Assembly (NCBI RefSeq): GCF_024498955.1
Contig: NZ_CP093311.1
Location: forward strand, 1 to 64,000
Source: Thermomonas paludicola
GTDB lineage: Bacteria > Pseudomonadota > Gammaproteobacteria > Xanthomonadales > Xanthomonadaceae
Direction of reading: 5' to 3'
DNA: 64,000 nt
The notes beneath the pieces are model-generated. The model saw only the letters and a list, made by a program, of their open reading frames with translations, was not told the origin of the DNA and searched no databases. Below are positions 27,374 to 36,400 of this stretch, piece after piece (the stretch's first letter is position 1; every line of letters starts with the position of its first letter). The translations under genes and the position numbers were made by a program.

Positions 27374-28471
27374 ATGACCGACACCGTTTTCAACTACGCA
27401 AAGACCGACTACGCCAGGCCGCTGTTGTTGCTTGGGCAGCGACCCGGCCTGTTCGATACCGTCAACCGCCATTACCCGGAGATCTGGGCGCTGTACAAGG
27501 CGCAGAAGTCGCTGGACTGGGATGAAAACGAGTTCGACTACTCCTCGTGCAATGCCGAGTTCAAGTCCTGCTCGCGTTCGACCTACGACATGATGATCAA
27601 GACGCTGGCCTGGCAGTGGGAGGCCGACTCGGTGGCCTCGCGCGCGATCGCGCCGGTACTGGCCCCGTTCATCACCTCCAGCGAGCTGTGGGCGGCCTGG
27701 CAGCGCGTGTCCGACAACGAGGTGGTGCATGCGGCCACCTATTCGGAAATCGTGCGCAATTCGTTCGACGATCCGTCCACCATCCTCGATGAGATCCTGC
27801 GCGTGCAACAGGCGCACGACCGCCTGGGTGAAGTCGCGCGCGCGTTCGCTGCGGGCTACGAGGCGTCACACAACTACGCCATCGGCCAGCTTCCCAACGA
27901 CCAGAGCACCTACAACGCGGTGTTCATGACCGTGATCGCGCTGTTCTGCATGGAGCGCATCCAGTTCCTGGCCAGCTTCGCGGTGACCTTCGCGATCTGC
28001 GACACGGGGCTGTTCCAGCCGATCGGCAAGGCGATCCAGAAAATCGCCCAGGACGAACTGGAGATTCATGCCGAGCTTGATCGCGCGGTGCTGCTCAACG
28101 AACTGCAGACCGAGCGCGGCCAGCGCGCATTTGCACAGTGCCGCGCGCAGATCGACGCAATGATCGACGAGGTCATCGACAGCGAGCTGCGCTGGATCGA
28201 GTACCTGTTTTCCGAGGGGCGTGAACTGGTGGGCATGAACGCCGAACGCCTGTCGGCGTGGACGCTGTATTGCGCCAAGGATGTGTATCAAACCCTGGGA
28301 ATCACCACGACCAGGCACCCGCTGCCGGCGGCCAATCCGCTGAAGTTCATGGAGAAGTGGCTGAACATCTCGAAGACCCAGGCCTCGCCGCAGGAGCAGG
28401 ACATCGCCGCCTACAAGGTGGGCGTGATGCGCCGCACGGACCAGGACGCGGTGTTCGACGACGACTTCTGA
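27374..28471 (+). CDS. nrdB: Class Ia ribonucleotide reductase, small subunit
   Basis: The radical-generating subunit with a diferric-tyrosyl cofactor, 365 residues. The ligands line up with E. coli NrdB: D85, E116 and H119 in DNEVVHAATYSE, and the radical tyrosine Y123 four residues after the histidine, so this is a tyrosyl-radical enzyme and not a class Ic type. Later ligands are in the helix with AQDELEIHAELD. The C-terminal tail ends in DDDF. The stop codon lies within the first unit of a 17-bp tandem repeat that continues into the intergenic region. Confidence 0.96.
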   Translation: MTDTVFNYAKTDYARPLLLLGQRPGLFDTVNRHYPEIWALYKAQKSLDWDENEFDYSSCNAEFKSCSRSTYDMMIKTLAWQWEADSVASRAIAPVLAPFITSSELWAAWQRVSDNEVVHAATYSEIVRNSFDDPSTILDEILRVQQAHDRLGEVARAFAAGYEASHNYAIGQLPNDQSTYNAVFMTVIALFCMERIQFLASFAVTFAICDTGLFQPIGKAIQKIAQDELEIHAELDRAVLLNELQTERGQRAFAQCRAQIDAMIDEVIDSELRWIEYLFSEGRELVGMNAERLSAWTLYCAKDVYQTLGITTTRHPLPAANPLKFMEKWLNISKTQASPQEQDIAAYKVGVMRRTDQDAVFDDDF

Positions 28472-28530
28472 CGCTCAACGACTCCTGACGCTCAACGACT
28501 TCTGACGCTCAACGACTCCTGGCGTTCAAA
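28463..28530. repeat. Four 17-bp tandem repeats across the nrdB stop
   Basis: Units of 17 bases with the consensus GACTYCTGACGCTCAAC start at 28463, 28480, 28497 and 28514. The fourth unit has drifted. The first unit contains the nrdB stop codon. There are no spacers between units, so this is a minisatellite and not a CRISPR array. Confidence 0.9.
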
Positions 28531-28560
28531 CACCCCGCCCGCCATTCCCCGCATCAGGAC

Positions 28561-28812
28561 ATGCCCATGCAAGTGATCATCTACGGCAAGGACAACTGCA
28601 TCAACTGCGACAAGACCAGGATGCTGTGCCAGATCCAGTCCATCGCGTTCCAGTACCTCAGCGTCGGCACCGACATCAGCGAGGACGAACTGCATCACAA
28701 GGTGGGCCACGCCGTGCGCAGCCTGCCGCAGATCTTCATCCAGCGCGAGGCCGGCACGACCCATGTGGGGGGCTACGAGGCGCTGCGCATCGCGCTGCGG
28801 TTGCCGCACTGA
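28561..28812 (+). CDS. Glutaredoxin of the nrd operon
   Basis: An 83-residue thioredoxin-fold protein with the redox motif CINC near residue 12 (YGKDNCINCDKT), the cis-proline in SLPQIFI, and the GGYEAL glutathione-contact region. The CINC centre differs from the classic CPYC and recalls phage NrdC and NrdH-type reductants. It begins 89 bp after nrdB, past the tandem repeats, and most likely re-reduces NrdA. Two starts (28561 and 28567) are possible and change only two residues. Confidence 0.88.
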   Translation: MPMQVIIYGKDNCINCDKTRMLCQIQSIAFQYLSVGTDISEDELHHKVGHAVRSLPQIFIQREAGTTHVGGYEALRIALRLPH

Positions 28813-28923
28813 GGCGTGCATGGCGGGGCGGCGTGCAGCGCGGACGCGGCGGGGCGAAACGCCTACAATCGGCGTCGATTTTGACAACCCGCATCGGTTG
28901 CCGCGATGCCGGAGGAACCGCCG

Positions 28924-29628
28924 ATGCACGACCTGCACCACCACCACGAACCGCACCGCAGCCAGCACAGTGGCTGGCTGCGCGCGGCCGTCCTGGGCGC
29001 CAACGACGGGCTGATTTCCACCGGCAGCCTGCTGCTTGGCATGGCCACCGCGCATGCCGCGCCGGCCACCATCCTGCTCAGCGGCGTGGCCGGGCTTGCC
29101 GCCGGCGCGCTGTCGATGGCGGCCGGGGAATACGTGTCGGTGCGTTCGCAGGTGGATGCCGAAGAGGCCGATGCGCGGATCGAGGCACGCGCGCTGCGCG
29201 AGCATCCCGAGGCGGAACTGAACGAGCTCACCCAGATTTATGTGAATCGCGGGCTGGATCGCGCGCTGGCCAGGCAGGTGGCCGAGCAGCTGACCGACCA
29301 CGATGATCTTGGCAATCACCTGCGCGAAGAACTCGGGATCCATGATTTGCAGCGTGCCAAGCCCGTGCAGGCCGCGCTGGCGTCGGCGCTGGCGTTCACC
29401 AGTGGTGCGCTGCCGCCGGTGTTGCTGGCCTGGTTGTGGCGCGGACACGGCCTGGCCATCGCGATCGTGGTCAGCACGCTGGTGTTGTTGGCCGTGCTGG
29501 GCTACGTGGCCGAGCGGGTGGCCGGCGGCGGCGGGCTGAGGGGCGCCTGGCGCGTGCTGCTGTGGGGCAGCGTGGCACAGGCCGCCACCGCCTTGATCGG
29601 CTACGCCTTCGGGGTGTCCGTCGGCTGA
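28924..29628 (+). CDS. VIT1/CCC1-type iron/manganese transporter
   Basis: A 234-residue membrane protein of the vacuolar iron transporter family. The His-rich N-terminus (MHDLHHHHEPHRSQHSGWL) leads into the signature LRAAVLGANDGLISTGSLLL. A cytoplasmic acidic/basic loop (about 90-140) in this family carries metal-binding glutamates; here it includes EEADARIEARALREHPEAE. Three further helices follow. The start at 28924 has GGAGG about nine bases upstream and was preferred over ATG 28906. It stands between the nrd operon and rmuC. Bacterial members are thought to move Fe2+ or Mn2+ out of the cytoplasm or into stores. Confidence 0.87.
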   Translation: MHDLHHHHEPHRSQHSGWLRAAVLGANDGLISTGSLLLGMATAHAAPATILLSGVAGLAAGALSMAAGEYVSVRSQVDAEEADARIEARALREHPEAELNELTQIYVNRGLDRALARQVAEQLTDHDDLGNHLREELGIHDLQRAKPVQAALASALAFTSGALPPVLLAWLWRGHGLAIAIVVSTLVLLAVLGYVAERVAGGGGLRGAWRVLLWGSVAQAATALIGYAFGVSVG

Positions 29629-29669
29629 GGTGTCGCAGGTTTTGCGATGGTCGCCGCTACACTGGGAAA

Positions 29670-31199
29670 ATGGATACCAATACCCTGCTGTTGCTTGCCA
29701 TCCTGCTGGCCGCGCTGGTGATCGTGGCGCTGTTGTTGTTGCGCAAGCCGGACCAGCGCGCGGAACAGGCGATCCGGGAGGAGCGCGACCGCCTGGTCGT
29801 TGAACTGGAAGGCGAGCGCAATGCGCGGCAGGCCGCGGCGGCCGCGGCCGCACGGCTGACCGAGCGCGTGCTCGCGCTGGAAAAGTCCGAACAGGAGTTG
29901 ACCGGCGTTCGTGACGCCATGCGCCACGAACAAGCGGCTGCCAGTGAACTGCGGGCCACGGTGGCGGCGACGTCCACGGCATTGCAACAGACCGAGCAAC
30001 GGCTTGGCCGCGCCGAAGCGGAGCGGGACGCGTTGCGGCAGGAACTGGAACAGCTGCGCCACGCGTATGCCGAAGAGAGCGCCAGGCTCAGCCACAGCGA
30101 GCGCAGCAACACCGAGATGCAGGCCTTTCTTGCCAATGCACAGGAACGGCTTTCCGGGGTGTTTGCAGACCTTGCAGGCAAGGCCTTCGACGAACGCACG
30201 CAGCAGGCGGCGCTGCAGTCGAAGGGTGATCTGGAAATGCTGCTGAAGCCGTTCTCCGACCAGCTGGCGGGATTTCGCCAGCGGGTCGATGTTCTGCACG
30301 GCGACGAGTCGCGCGAGCGGGCGACGCTGGTGGGCAAGATCGACGAATTGAAGACACTCAACCAGCACATGGCCCAGCGCGCGCATGAGCTCACCACTGC
30401 CCTGCGCGGCAATGCCAAGGTGCGTGGCGACTGGGGCGAATTGATGCTGGAAAGCGTCCTGCAAGGCTCGGGCTTGGTCGAGGGCGCGCACTACCAGCGC
30501 CAGAAATCCAGCACCACCGACGAGGGCGAGCGCCTGCAGCCGGACATCGTGGTCAACCTGCCGGACGATCGTCGCATCGTGGTGGACAGCAAGGTCAACC
30601 TGATCGCGTGGCAGGAAGCCATGAATGCCGCCACCCCGGCCGAACAGGAGGAGGCGCTGCGGCGGCATGCGGTGGGGCTGCGCCAGCACGTCAAGGACCT
30701 GGGCGAGAAGAACTACCCGAAGGCCATCGGCGAACGGGCCCTGGAAATCACCATCGCCTTCGTGCCGATCGAGGGCGCGCTGTCGGCGGCGCTCGGGTTC
30801 GACGCCGCCTTGCAGACCTTTGCGTTCGACCAGAAAGTCGTGTTTGCCTCGCCCAACACGCTGATGGCGCTCCTGCGCGTGGTGGATCGGCTGTGGACGC
30901 GCGACAAGATCCAGCGTGAGGCATCCGAAATTGCCAGGACCGGCGGCCTGGTGCTGGATTCGCTGACCAATTTCCTGGCCGATTTCGACAATGTCGGGCG
31001 TCGGCTGGATGAGGCGCGCACCGCGTTCAATGGCGCGCGCGGCAAATTGAGCGAATCCAACAACGCGCTGATTCCGCGTGCGCGCCGGCTGGTGCAGCTG
31101 GGTGCCAAGGGCAAGAAGGCCTTGCCCGCCGAACTGCAGGGAGATGCCGAGGACAGCGTGGGCGAGATGGCGGCGCTGCAGGCGCCTGCCGACGGCTGA
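29670..31199 (+). CDS. rmuC: DNA recombination protein RmuC
   Basis: A 509-residue protein with one N-terminal membrane anchor (about residues 4-23) and a long coiled coil (about 30-180). The RmuC nuclease-like domain (about 190-480) follows, with the characteristic GNAKVRGDWGELMLE and QPDIVVNLPDDRRIVVDSKV. Loss of RmuC in E. coli changes the rate of inversion at short inverted repeats. The start at 29670 gives MDTNTLLLLAILLAALVIV; the longer open frame is not supported. It lies 41 bp after the VIT1-type gene. Confidence 0.92.
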   Translation: MDTNTLLLLAILLAALVIVALLLLRKPDQRAEQAIREERDRLVVELEGERNARQAAAAAAARLTERVLALEKSEQELTGVRDAMRHEQAAASELRATVAATSTALQQTEQRLGRAEAERDALRQELEQLRHAYAEESARLSHSERSNTEMQAFLANAQERLSGVFADLAGKAFDERTQQAALQSKGDLEMLLKPFSDQLAGFRQRVDVLHGDESRERATLVGKIDELKTLNQHMAQRAHELTTALRGNAKVRGDWGELMLESVLQGSGLVEGAHYQRQKSSTTDEGERLQPDIVVNLPDDRRIVVDSKVNLIAWQEAMNAATPAEQEEALRRHAVGLRQHVKDLGEKNYPKAIGERALEITIAFVPIEGALSAALGFDAALQTFAFDQKVVFASPNTLMALLRVVDRLWTRDKIQREASEIARTGGLVLDSLTNFLADFDNVGRRLDEARTAFNGARGKLSESNNALIPRARRLVQLGAKGKKALPAELQGDAEDSVGEMAALQAPADG

Positions 31200-31256
31200 A
31201 CCCGTCGCGCCTGCGCGGATTAGACTTTGCGGCATTGCCGACCAGAGGGTAACCCG

Positions 31257-32279
31257 ATGAGCCAGTGGTATCTGCACAACACCGCCAGCAACCAGCGCAG
31301 CGGTCCGATGGACGTGGATGCGGCGCGCGCGCAGGCGGCGGCCAATCCCGCGCTGCTGGCGTGGAAGGAGGGGATGGGCGACTGGCTGCCGGCGCGCAAC
31401 ATCGCCGAGCTGGTGGACGGCGTGCCGGGCGATCCGGCCGGCGGTCCGCCGCCGCCGCCGCGCAACGGCGGCAAGGGCCGCAGCGACGAGATCGACTTCC
31501 GCATCCACGGCCAGGAGATGCAGTTCGTCGAGATCGAACTCGATCCGGGCGAATCCGCCATCGCCGAAGCGGGCGCATTGATGTTCAAGGACGCCGCGGT
31601 GCAGATGGACACCGTGTTCGGCGATGCGTCGGCGGCCAGTCAAGGCAGCGGCCTGATGGGCAAGCTGTTGTCGGCGGGCAAGCGCGTGATCACCGGCGAG
31701 AGCCTGTTCACCACCGTGTTCACCCACGGCGGCAGCGGCAAGGCCAAGGTGGCATTCGCCGCGCCCTACCCGGGCACGGTGCTGGCCATGAAACTGGATG
31801 AACACGGGGGGCAGATCATCTGCCAGAAGGACAGTTTCCTGGCCGGCGCGCGCGGCGTGCAGATGGGCATTTACTTCCAGCGCAAGATCCTGACCGGCCT
31901 GTTCGGCGGCGAGGGTTTCATCATGCAGAAACTGGAGGGCGACGGCTGGGTGTTCATCCATGCGGGCGGCTGCGTGGTGGAGCGCACCCTGGCCGCGGGC
32001 GAGCGCATCGACGTGGACACCGGCTGCGTGGTCGGCTTCCACGCCAGCGTCAACATGGACGTGCGCCCGGTCGCCGGCCTGAAGTCGATGTTCTTCGGCG
32101 GCGAAGGCGTGTTCCTGGCCACGTTGACCGGCCCGGGCAAGGTCTGGCTGCAATCGCTGCCGTTCTCGCGCCTGGCCGGGCGCATGCTGGCGGCGGCGCC
32201 GCAGAAGGGCGGCAGCCGCGGCGAAGGCTCCGTGCTGGGCGGGCTGGGCCGGATCCTGGACGGCGACAACAACTTCTGA
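31257..32279 (+). CDS. GYF-domain plus AIM24/TIGR00266 family protein
   Basis: A 340-residue protein that combines an N-terminal GYF_2-like domain (residues 1-60, SQWYLHNTASNQRSGPMDVD and WKEGMGDWLPARNI) with a C-terminal TIGR00266/AIM24 beta-prism domain (about 80-320). A short Pro-rich and Gly-rich linker of PPPPPRNGGKGR separates them. TIGR00266 proteins often have a stand-alone form of about 260 residues, so the added GYF module may provide binding to proline-rich partners. Function is unknown. AGAGGG lies just before the start. It is convergent with kup, with a gap of only 15 bp. Confidence 0.85.
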   Translation: MSQWYLHNTASNQRSGPMDVDAARAQAAANPALLAWKEGMGDWLPARNIAELVDGVPGDPAGGPPPPPRNGGKGRSDEIDFRIHGQEMQFVEIELDPGESAIAEAGALMFKDAAVQMDTVFGDASAASQGSGLMGKLLSAGKRVITGESLFTTVFTHGGSGKAKVAFAAPYPGTVLAMKLDEHGGQIICQKDSFLAGARGVQMGIYFQRKILTGLFGGEGFIMQKLEGDGWVFIHAGGCVVERTLAAGERIDVDTGCVVGFHASVNMDVRPVAGLKSMFFGGEGVFLATLTGPGKVWLQSLPFSRLAGRMLAAAPQKGGSRGEGSVLGGLGRILDGDNNF

Positions 32280-32294
32280 GGCGGTGCGCGTCGG

Positions 32295-34199
32295 TCAGAT
32301 CTCGACCGGCGCGCCCAGCTCCACCTGGCGGGTGCCGGGAATGCGGAAGAAATCGCTGGCCGGCGCGGCGTTGCGGTGCAGGAAGGCGAACAGCCGGTCG
32401 CGCCACAGCGGCATGCCGTGGCGCGGGCGTGCCACCAGCGATTCACGGCTGGTGAAGTAGGTGGTGTCCATCGGGTCGAAGCAGGCCTGGCCGAGATCGG
32501 CGGCCGCCATCAGCGCCACCGGGATGTCCGGCGTCTCCATGAAGCCGTAGCGCAGGGTGGCGCGATGGAAGCCGTCGGCGACGGCATGCAGTGACAGCCG
32601 TTCGCTGGCCGGCACGTAGGGCACCTGGCAGGTTTCCACCGTCAGCAGCACGTTGCGCGCGTGCAGCACCTTGTTGTGCTTGAGGTTGTGCAGCAGCGCC
32701 TTGGGCACCAGGTCGGTCTGCGAGGCCAGGAACACCGCGGTGCCGGGCACGCGGGTAGGCGGTGCCAGCAGCAGCGCCTGCACGAACCCCTCGAGCTGGA
32801 TGCCGTCCCGGTGCAGCTGGTCGTGGAGCAGCTGGCGGCCGCGGCGCCACGTCCGCAGCAGCGTGAACAGCGCCGCGCCGAGCAGCAGCGGGAACCAGGC
32901 GCCGTCCATGAACTTCACCAGGTTGGCGCCGAGGAAGGCGAGGTCCACCACCAGGAACAGCGCCAGCAGGCCCCAGAACAGCGCGGCCGGGAACGGCGGT
33001 CGCCGCCGCAGCGCCACGGCCAGCAGCACGGTGGTGATCAGCATGGTGCCGACCACCGACACGCCGTAGGCGGTGGCCAGCGCGGTGGAGCTGCCGAAGC
33101 CCACCACGGTCATCAGCGTGCCCAGCATCAGCAGGGTGTTGATGGTCGGCATGTAGACCTGACCGATCGCCAGGCGCGAGGTATGGAGGATGCGCATGCG
33201 CGGCAGGTAGCCGAGCTGGATCGCTTGCCGGGCCGCGGAGTAGCCGCCGCTGATGACGGCCTGCGAGGCGATGATGGTGGCGGCGGTGGCCAACCCGATC
33301 ATTGGATAGAGGGCCCAAGACGGCACGCCGAGGTAGAACGGATTCTCGATGGCGCGCGGATCCGCGAGCAGCAGCACGCCCTGGCCGAAGTAGTTGGTGA
33401 CCAGCGCCGGCAGCGCCACGCAGGTCCAGCCGATCTGGATCGCGCGCCGCCCGAAGTGCCCCATGTCCGCCGCCAGCGCCTCGCCGCCGGTGACGGCCAG
33501 CACCACCGCGCCCAGCACGAACAGGCCATGCGCGCCGTGGGTGGCGAAGAAGCGCACGGCCCAGGCCGGATTCAATGCCTCCAGCACCGCCGGATTGCGC
33601 AGGATGTTGTGCACGCCGATGACGGCCAGCGCGATGAACCAGAGCACGATGACCGGGCCGAAGGCCTTGCCCACCCGGTCGGTGCCGAAGCGCTGGGTGG
33701 CGAACAGCGCCACCAGCACCAGCAGCGTGGTCGGCACCACGACGCGCTCCAGCGCGGGGGCCGCCACTTGCAGCCCCTCGACGGCCGAGAGCACCGAGAT
33801 GGCCGGCGTCAGCACGCCGTCGCCGAAGAACAGCGCCGCGCCGAACACGCCCAGCACGCCGGTGGCGTAGAACGCCTTCGAACCCGGCGATAGGGTGCGC
33901 TGCGCCAGCGCGGTGAGGGCCATGATGCCGCCCTCGCCTTCGTTGTCGGCGCGCAGCACCACCAGCACGTACTTGACGGTGATCACCAGCATCAGCGACC
34001 AGAACACCAGCGACAGGATGCCCAGCACGGTCGGCAGGTCGGCGGTCAGGCCGTAGTGCGGCGAAAATGCCTCCTTGATGGTGTACAGCGGGCTGGTGCC
34101 GATGTCGCCAAAGACCACGCCGATGGCACCGAGCACCAGGGGTGCCAGGCGCCCCTGCGGTTGGGCATGGACGGACGGGGACAATGGGATGGCGGACAT
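32295..34199 (-). CDS. kup: Low-affinity potassium transporter Kup
   Basis: A 634-residue potassium uptake permease that works as a K+/H+ symporter. Twelve membrane helices span residues 20-450, opening with the family signature [23 protein letters not shown]-terminal cytoplasmic domain (about 460-634) follows. The start at 34199 gives [17 protein letters not shown] remnant of the potassium response regulator kdpE lies 158 bp away in the opposite direction, which suggests this locus once held the high-affinity Kdp system. Confidence 0.95.
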   Translation of the reverse strand: MSAIPLSPSVHAQPQGRLAPLVLGAIGVVFGDIGTSPLYTIKEAFSPHYGLTADLPTVLGILSLVFWSLMLVITVKYVLVVLRADNEGEGGIMALTALAQRTLSPGSKAFYATGVLGVFGAALFFGDGVLTPAISVLSAVEGLQVAAPALERVVVPTTLLVLVALFATQRFGTDRVGKAFGPVIVLWFIALAVIGVHNILRNPAVLEALNPAWAVRFFATHGAHGLFVLGAVVLAVTGGEALAADMGHFGRRAIQIGWTCVALPALVTNYFGQGVLLLADPRAIENPFYLGVPSWALYPMIGLATAATIIASQAVISGGYSAARQAIQLGYLPRMRILHTSRLAIGQVYMPTINTLLMLGTLMTVVGFGSSTALATAYGVSVVGTMLITTVLLAVALRRRPPFPAALFWGLLALFLVVDLAFLGANLVKFMDGAWFPLLLGAALFTLLRTWRRGRQLLHDQLHRDGIQLEGFVQALLLAPPTRVPGTAVFLASQTDLVPKALLHNLKHNKVLHARNVLLTVETCQVPYVPASERLSLHAVADGFHRATLRYGFMETPDIPVALMAAADLGQACFDPMDTTYFTSRESLVARPRHGMPLWRDRLFAFLHRNAAPASDFFRIPGTRQVELGAPVEI

Positions 34200-34357
34200 G
34201 GCAGGTGTGGCGTATCGGAGGGAGGGCCACTGTCCGTCCGGCGGGCGTAACGGCGGAAGCCACCGGAACCGCCGCTCGCGTAAAAGCTGCGTAAATTCTT
34301 CGTTGCCGGCAGGCGCGCCATCGCCACTGCCGTGGCCGGCAGGCGACAATCCCGGCA

Positions 34358-34626
34358 TGCCATCGCCCGATGCCCTTGCCCCGGTCCGCCTCGGGCGCTC
34401 CCACCCGCCGCTGGCGGGCTACGGCCTGGCGCTGCTGGTGGTGAATGCCGGGCGCGTGGTGACGCAGCCGCAGCTGCTGCGTGAGATCTGGGGCCCGACC
34501 CACGCGCACGACACCCACTACCTGCGCATCCTGGTCGGGAAGTTGCGGCAGAAGCTGGGCGACGATGCGGCGGACCCGCGCTGGATCCTGACCGAGCCCG
34601 GCGTCGGCCTGCGGCTGCGCACCTGA
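34358..34626 (+). pseudogene. kdpE: C-terminal remnant of kdpE response regulator
   Basis: The frame encodes only the DNA-binding winged-helix end of an OmpR/KdpE regulator. VVNAGRVVTQPQLLREIWGP, YLRILVGKLRQKLGDD and [11 protein letters not shown] all match the KdpE C-terminus. The receiver domain is missing, and the join [17 protein letters not shown] looks frameshifted compared with the usual PTEY.LL sequence. About 89 residues are open out of the usual 230. It is taken as a relic of kdpFABC-kdpDE. No kdp structural gene is in the window. Confidence 0.8.
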
Positions 34627-34736
34627 CGCGGCTCGTCGCACCATTCCCGGCTTCGTCGCAAACCGCTTGCCTGCGGGTGGGCGCGCTTGCGAGGGTGATG
34701 GTGCTGCCGATGCAGCGCGACCGATGGAGCCGCTTC

Positions 34737-34955
34737 GTGAAAACCCTGACCGCCCTGTTGCTGTGGTGCCTGTTGCTGGTGCTGTGCTGGCCGCTGGCGC
34801 TGCTTGCGCTGGTGCTGTGGCCGCTGGTCTGGCTGGTGTCGCTGCCGTTCCGGCTGGTGGGCATCACATTCTCGGCGCTGTTCGCGTTCCTGCATGCCCT
34901 GTTGATGTTGCCGGCGCGGTTGCTGGGGGTGGCGCGCAGTCCGGCGAGTGCCTGA
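34737..34955 (+). CDS. Small hydrophobic membrane protein
   Basis: A 72-residue protein composed almost wholly of hydrophobic helices ([59 protein letters not shown]). The GTG at 34737 was chosen because GGAG lies seven bases upstream and it gives a clean membrane start; ATG 34698 or 34710 would extend it by 9-13 mostly charged residues. I recall similar small proteins in xanthomonads but no function. It lies 68 bp before folE on the same strand. Confidence 0.6.
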   Translation: MKTLTALLLWCLLLVLCWPLALLALVLWPLVWLVSLPFRLVGITFSALFAFLHALLMLPARLLGVARSPASA

Positions 34956-35023
34956 CCCGCGTTCGCGGGTGGATTGCGGCGGACGCGCTACCATGCGCGT
35001 CCGTCATCGATCCCGGAGCCGAC

Positions 35024-35620
35024 ATGGCCGACGACATCCGCAATCAGGTCAGCCGCCCGCAGGCCGAAGAGGCCGTGCGCACCTTGCTGCGCTGGGCCGG
35101 CGACGACCCCGCGCGCGAGGGGCTGCTGGATACGCCCAAGCGCGTGGCCGAAGCCTTCGAGGAATGGTTCGGCGGCTATGCACTGGATGCCGATGCCTAC
35201 CTGACGCGCACCTTCGAGGAGGTGGGCGGCTATGACGAAATGGTGGTGCTGCGCGACATCGACTACGAGAGCCATTGCGAGCATCACATGGCGCCGATCA
35301 TCGGCAAGGTGCATATCGGCTATCTGCCGGCCGGCAAGGTGGTGGGCATCAGCAAGCTGGCGCGCGTGGTGGAAGCCTATGCCCGGCGTTTCCAGGTGCA
35401 GGAAAAAATGACCGCGCAGATCGCCGACTGCATCCAGCGTGCGCTGCAACCGCGCGGCGTGGGTGTGGTGGTGGTGGGCGCGCACGAATGCATGACCACG
35501 CGCGGCATCCACAAGCGCGGCGTCAGCATGGTGACCAGCAAGATGCTGGGTAGCTTCCGCGACGATGCGCGCACCCGCAGCGAGTTCCTGAAGTTGATCG
35601 AGATGCAAGCCGGGCGCTGA
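35024..35620 (+). CDS. folE: GTP cyclohydrolase I (housekeeping copy)
   Basis: A 198-residue enzyme that converts GTP to dihydroneopterin triphosphate in folate synthesis. The zinc ligands are present in [12 protein letters not shown] and AHECMTTRG; the active-site segment is [15 protein letters not shown]. The start at 35024 has GGAG seven bases upstream. It is similar to, but clearly diverged from, the copy at 17840. The plain genomic setting and the lack of an ECF-like promoter suggest this is the constitutive gene. A standard sigma-70-like promoter for the next gene lies just downstream. Confidence 0.95.
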   Translation: MADDIRNQVSRPQAEEAVRTLLRWAGDDPAREGLLDTPKRVAEAFEEWFGGYALDADAYLTRTFEEVGGYDEMVVLRDIDYESHCEHHMAPIIGKVHIGYLPAGKVVGISKLARVVEAYARRFQVQEKMTAQIADCIQRALQPRGVGVVVVGAHECMTTRGIHKRGVSMVTSKMLGSFRDDARTRSEFLKLIEMQAGR

Positions 35621-35624
35621 GGCA

Positions 35625-35653
35625 TTGCGCGATAGTTTTATCCGGGTGATAAT
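35625..35653 (+). promoter_or_regulatory. Sigma-70-like promoter of the DUF2239 gene
   Basis: TTGCGC (35625-35630) and GATAAT (35648-35653) are separated by 17 bp, and AGGAGGTCGCC with ATG 35675 follows directly. Such a short leader supports a promoter dedicated to the DUF2239 gene. Confidence 0.65.
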
Positions 35654-35674
35654 GGCGTCTTTCAGGAGGTCGCC

Positions 35675-36262
35675 ATGCTGAACCCCTCGCTGCGCTGCAC
35701 TGCGTTTTCCGGCCCGCATCGGATCGCCGCTGGCGAGTTGCGGCATGTGGCGATGAAGGCCAAGCAGGCCCATGACGCGCACCCGCAGCGGCAAATACTG
35801 GTGTTTGAAGATGCGGGCAGCCGGCAGATCGAGCTGCCGCTGGAGCTGCCGACGGTTGACCTGCTGCGGCTGGTCTCGCAGCCGATGCAGGCCGATGCCG
35901 CGCCGCCGTCGAAGCCGCGCCGCCCCGGGCGTCCCAAGCTGGGCGTGGTGGCGCGCGAAGTGACCCTGCTGCCGCGCCAGTGGGACTGGCTGGCGGCGCA
36001 GCCGGGGGGCGCATCGGTGGCCCTGCGCAGGCTGGTGGACGGTGCCCGCAAGATTTCGGCCGGTGACGACCGCCGGCGTGCCGCACAGGAGACCGCATAC
36101 CGGTTCATGCAGGCGATTGCCGGCAATGCCGAAGGCTTCGAGGACGCCGCCCGCGCGCTGTTTGCCGGCGATCCGGCCCGCTTCGAAGAAGCCCTGCAGG
36201 GCTGGCCCGAAGACGTGCGCGAGCATGCCGCGCTGCTGGCGGCGGATGCCTTCATCGCCTGA
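35675..36262 (+). CDS. DUF2239 family protein
   Basis: A 195-residue soluble protein. The N-terminal half contains the family pattern FSGPHRIAAGELRHVAMKAK and LVFEDAGSRQIELPL. A linker with RPGRPKLGVVAREVTLLPRQ follows, which resembles an AT-hook-like basic RGRP segment, and the C-terminal half is helical (AQETAYRFMQAIAGNAEGFE). DUF2239 has no established function; the basic linker allows DNA binding, which is a guess. A near-perfect Shine-Dalgarno (AGGAGG) precedes ATG 35675, and the promoter noted above drives it. Confidence 0.85.
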   Translation: MLNPSLRCTAFSGPHRIAAGELRHVAMKAKQAHDAHPQRQILVFEDAGSRQIELPLELPTVDLLRLVSQPMQADAAPPSKPRRPGRPKLGVVAREVTLLPRQWDWLAAQPGGASVALRRLVDGARKISAGDDRRRAAQETAYRFMQAIAGNAEGFEDAARALFAGDPARFEEALQGWPEDVREHAALLAADAFIA

Positions 36263-36400
36263 CCGCGGCATGTCGCAACAAAAGCGCGAACAGGCGCACG
36301 CGTGTCGCCACACTCGCCGGCGCGTGCATGGCTTTCGGCATGGGGGCATTGTCGCTGTGGCCAGTAGGATGCGGGTTTGCCCCGCCCTCCGGAGTTGCCG

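Noticed and set aside
28463..28530. CRISPR array
   Set aside because: The 17-bp units abut with no spacers and no cas gene is present.
29601..32153. Minus-strand open frame of 850 codons
   Set aside because: Antisense to rmuC and the GYF/AIM24 gene, no recognisable motif.
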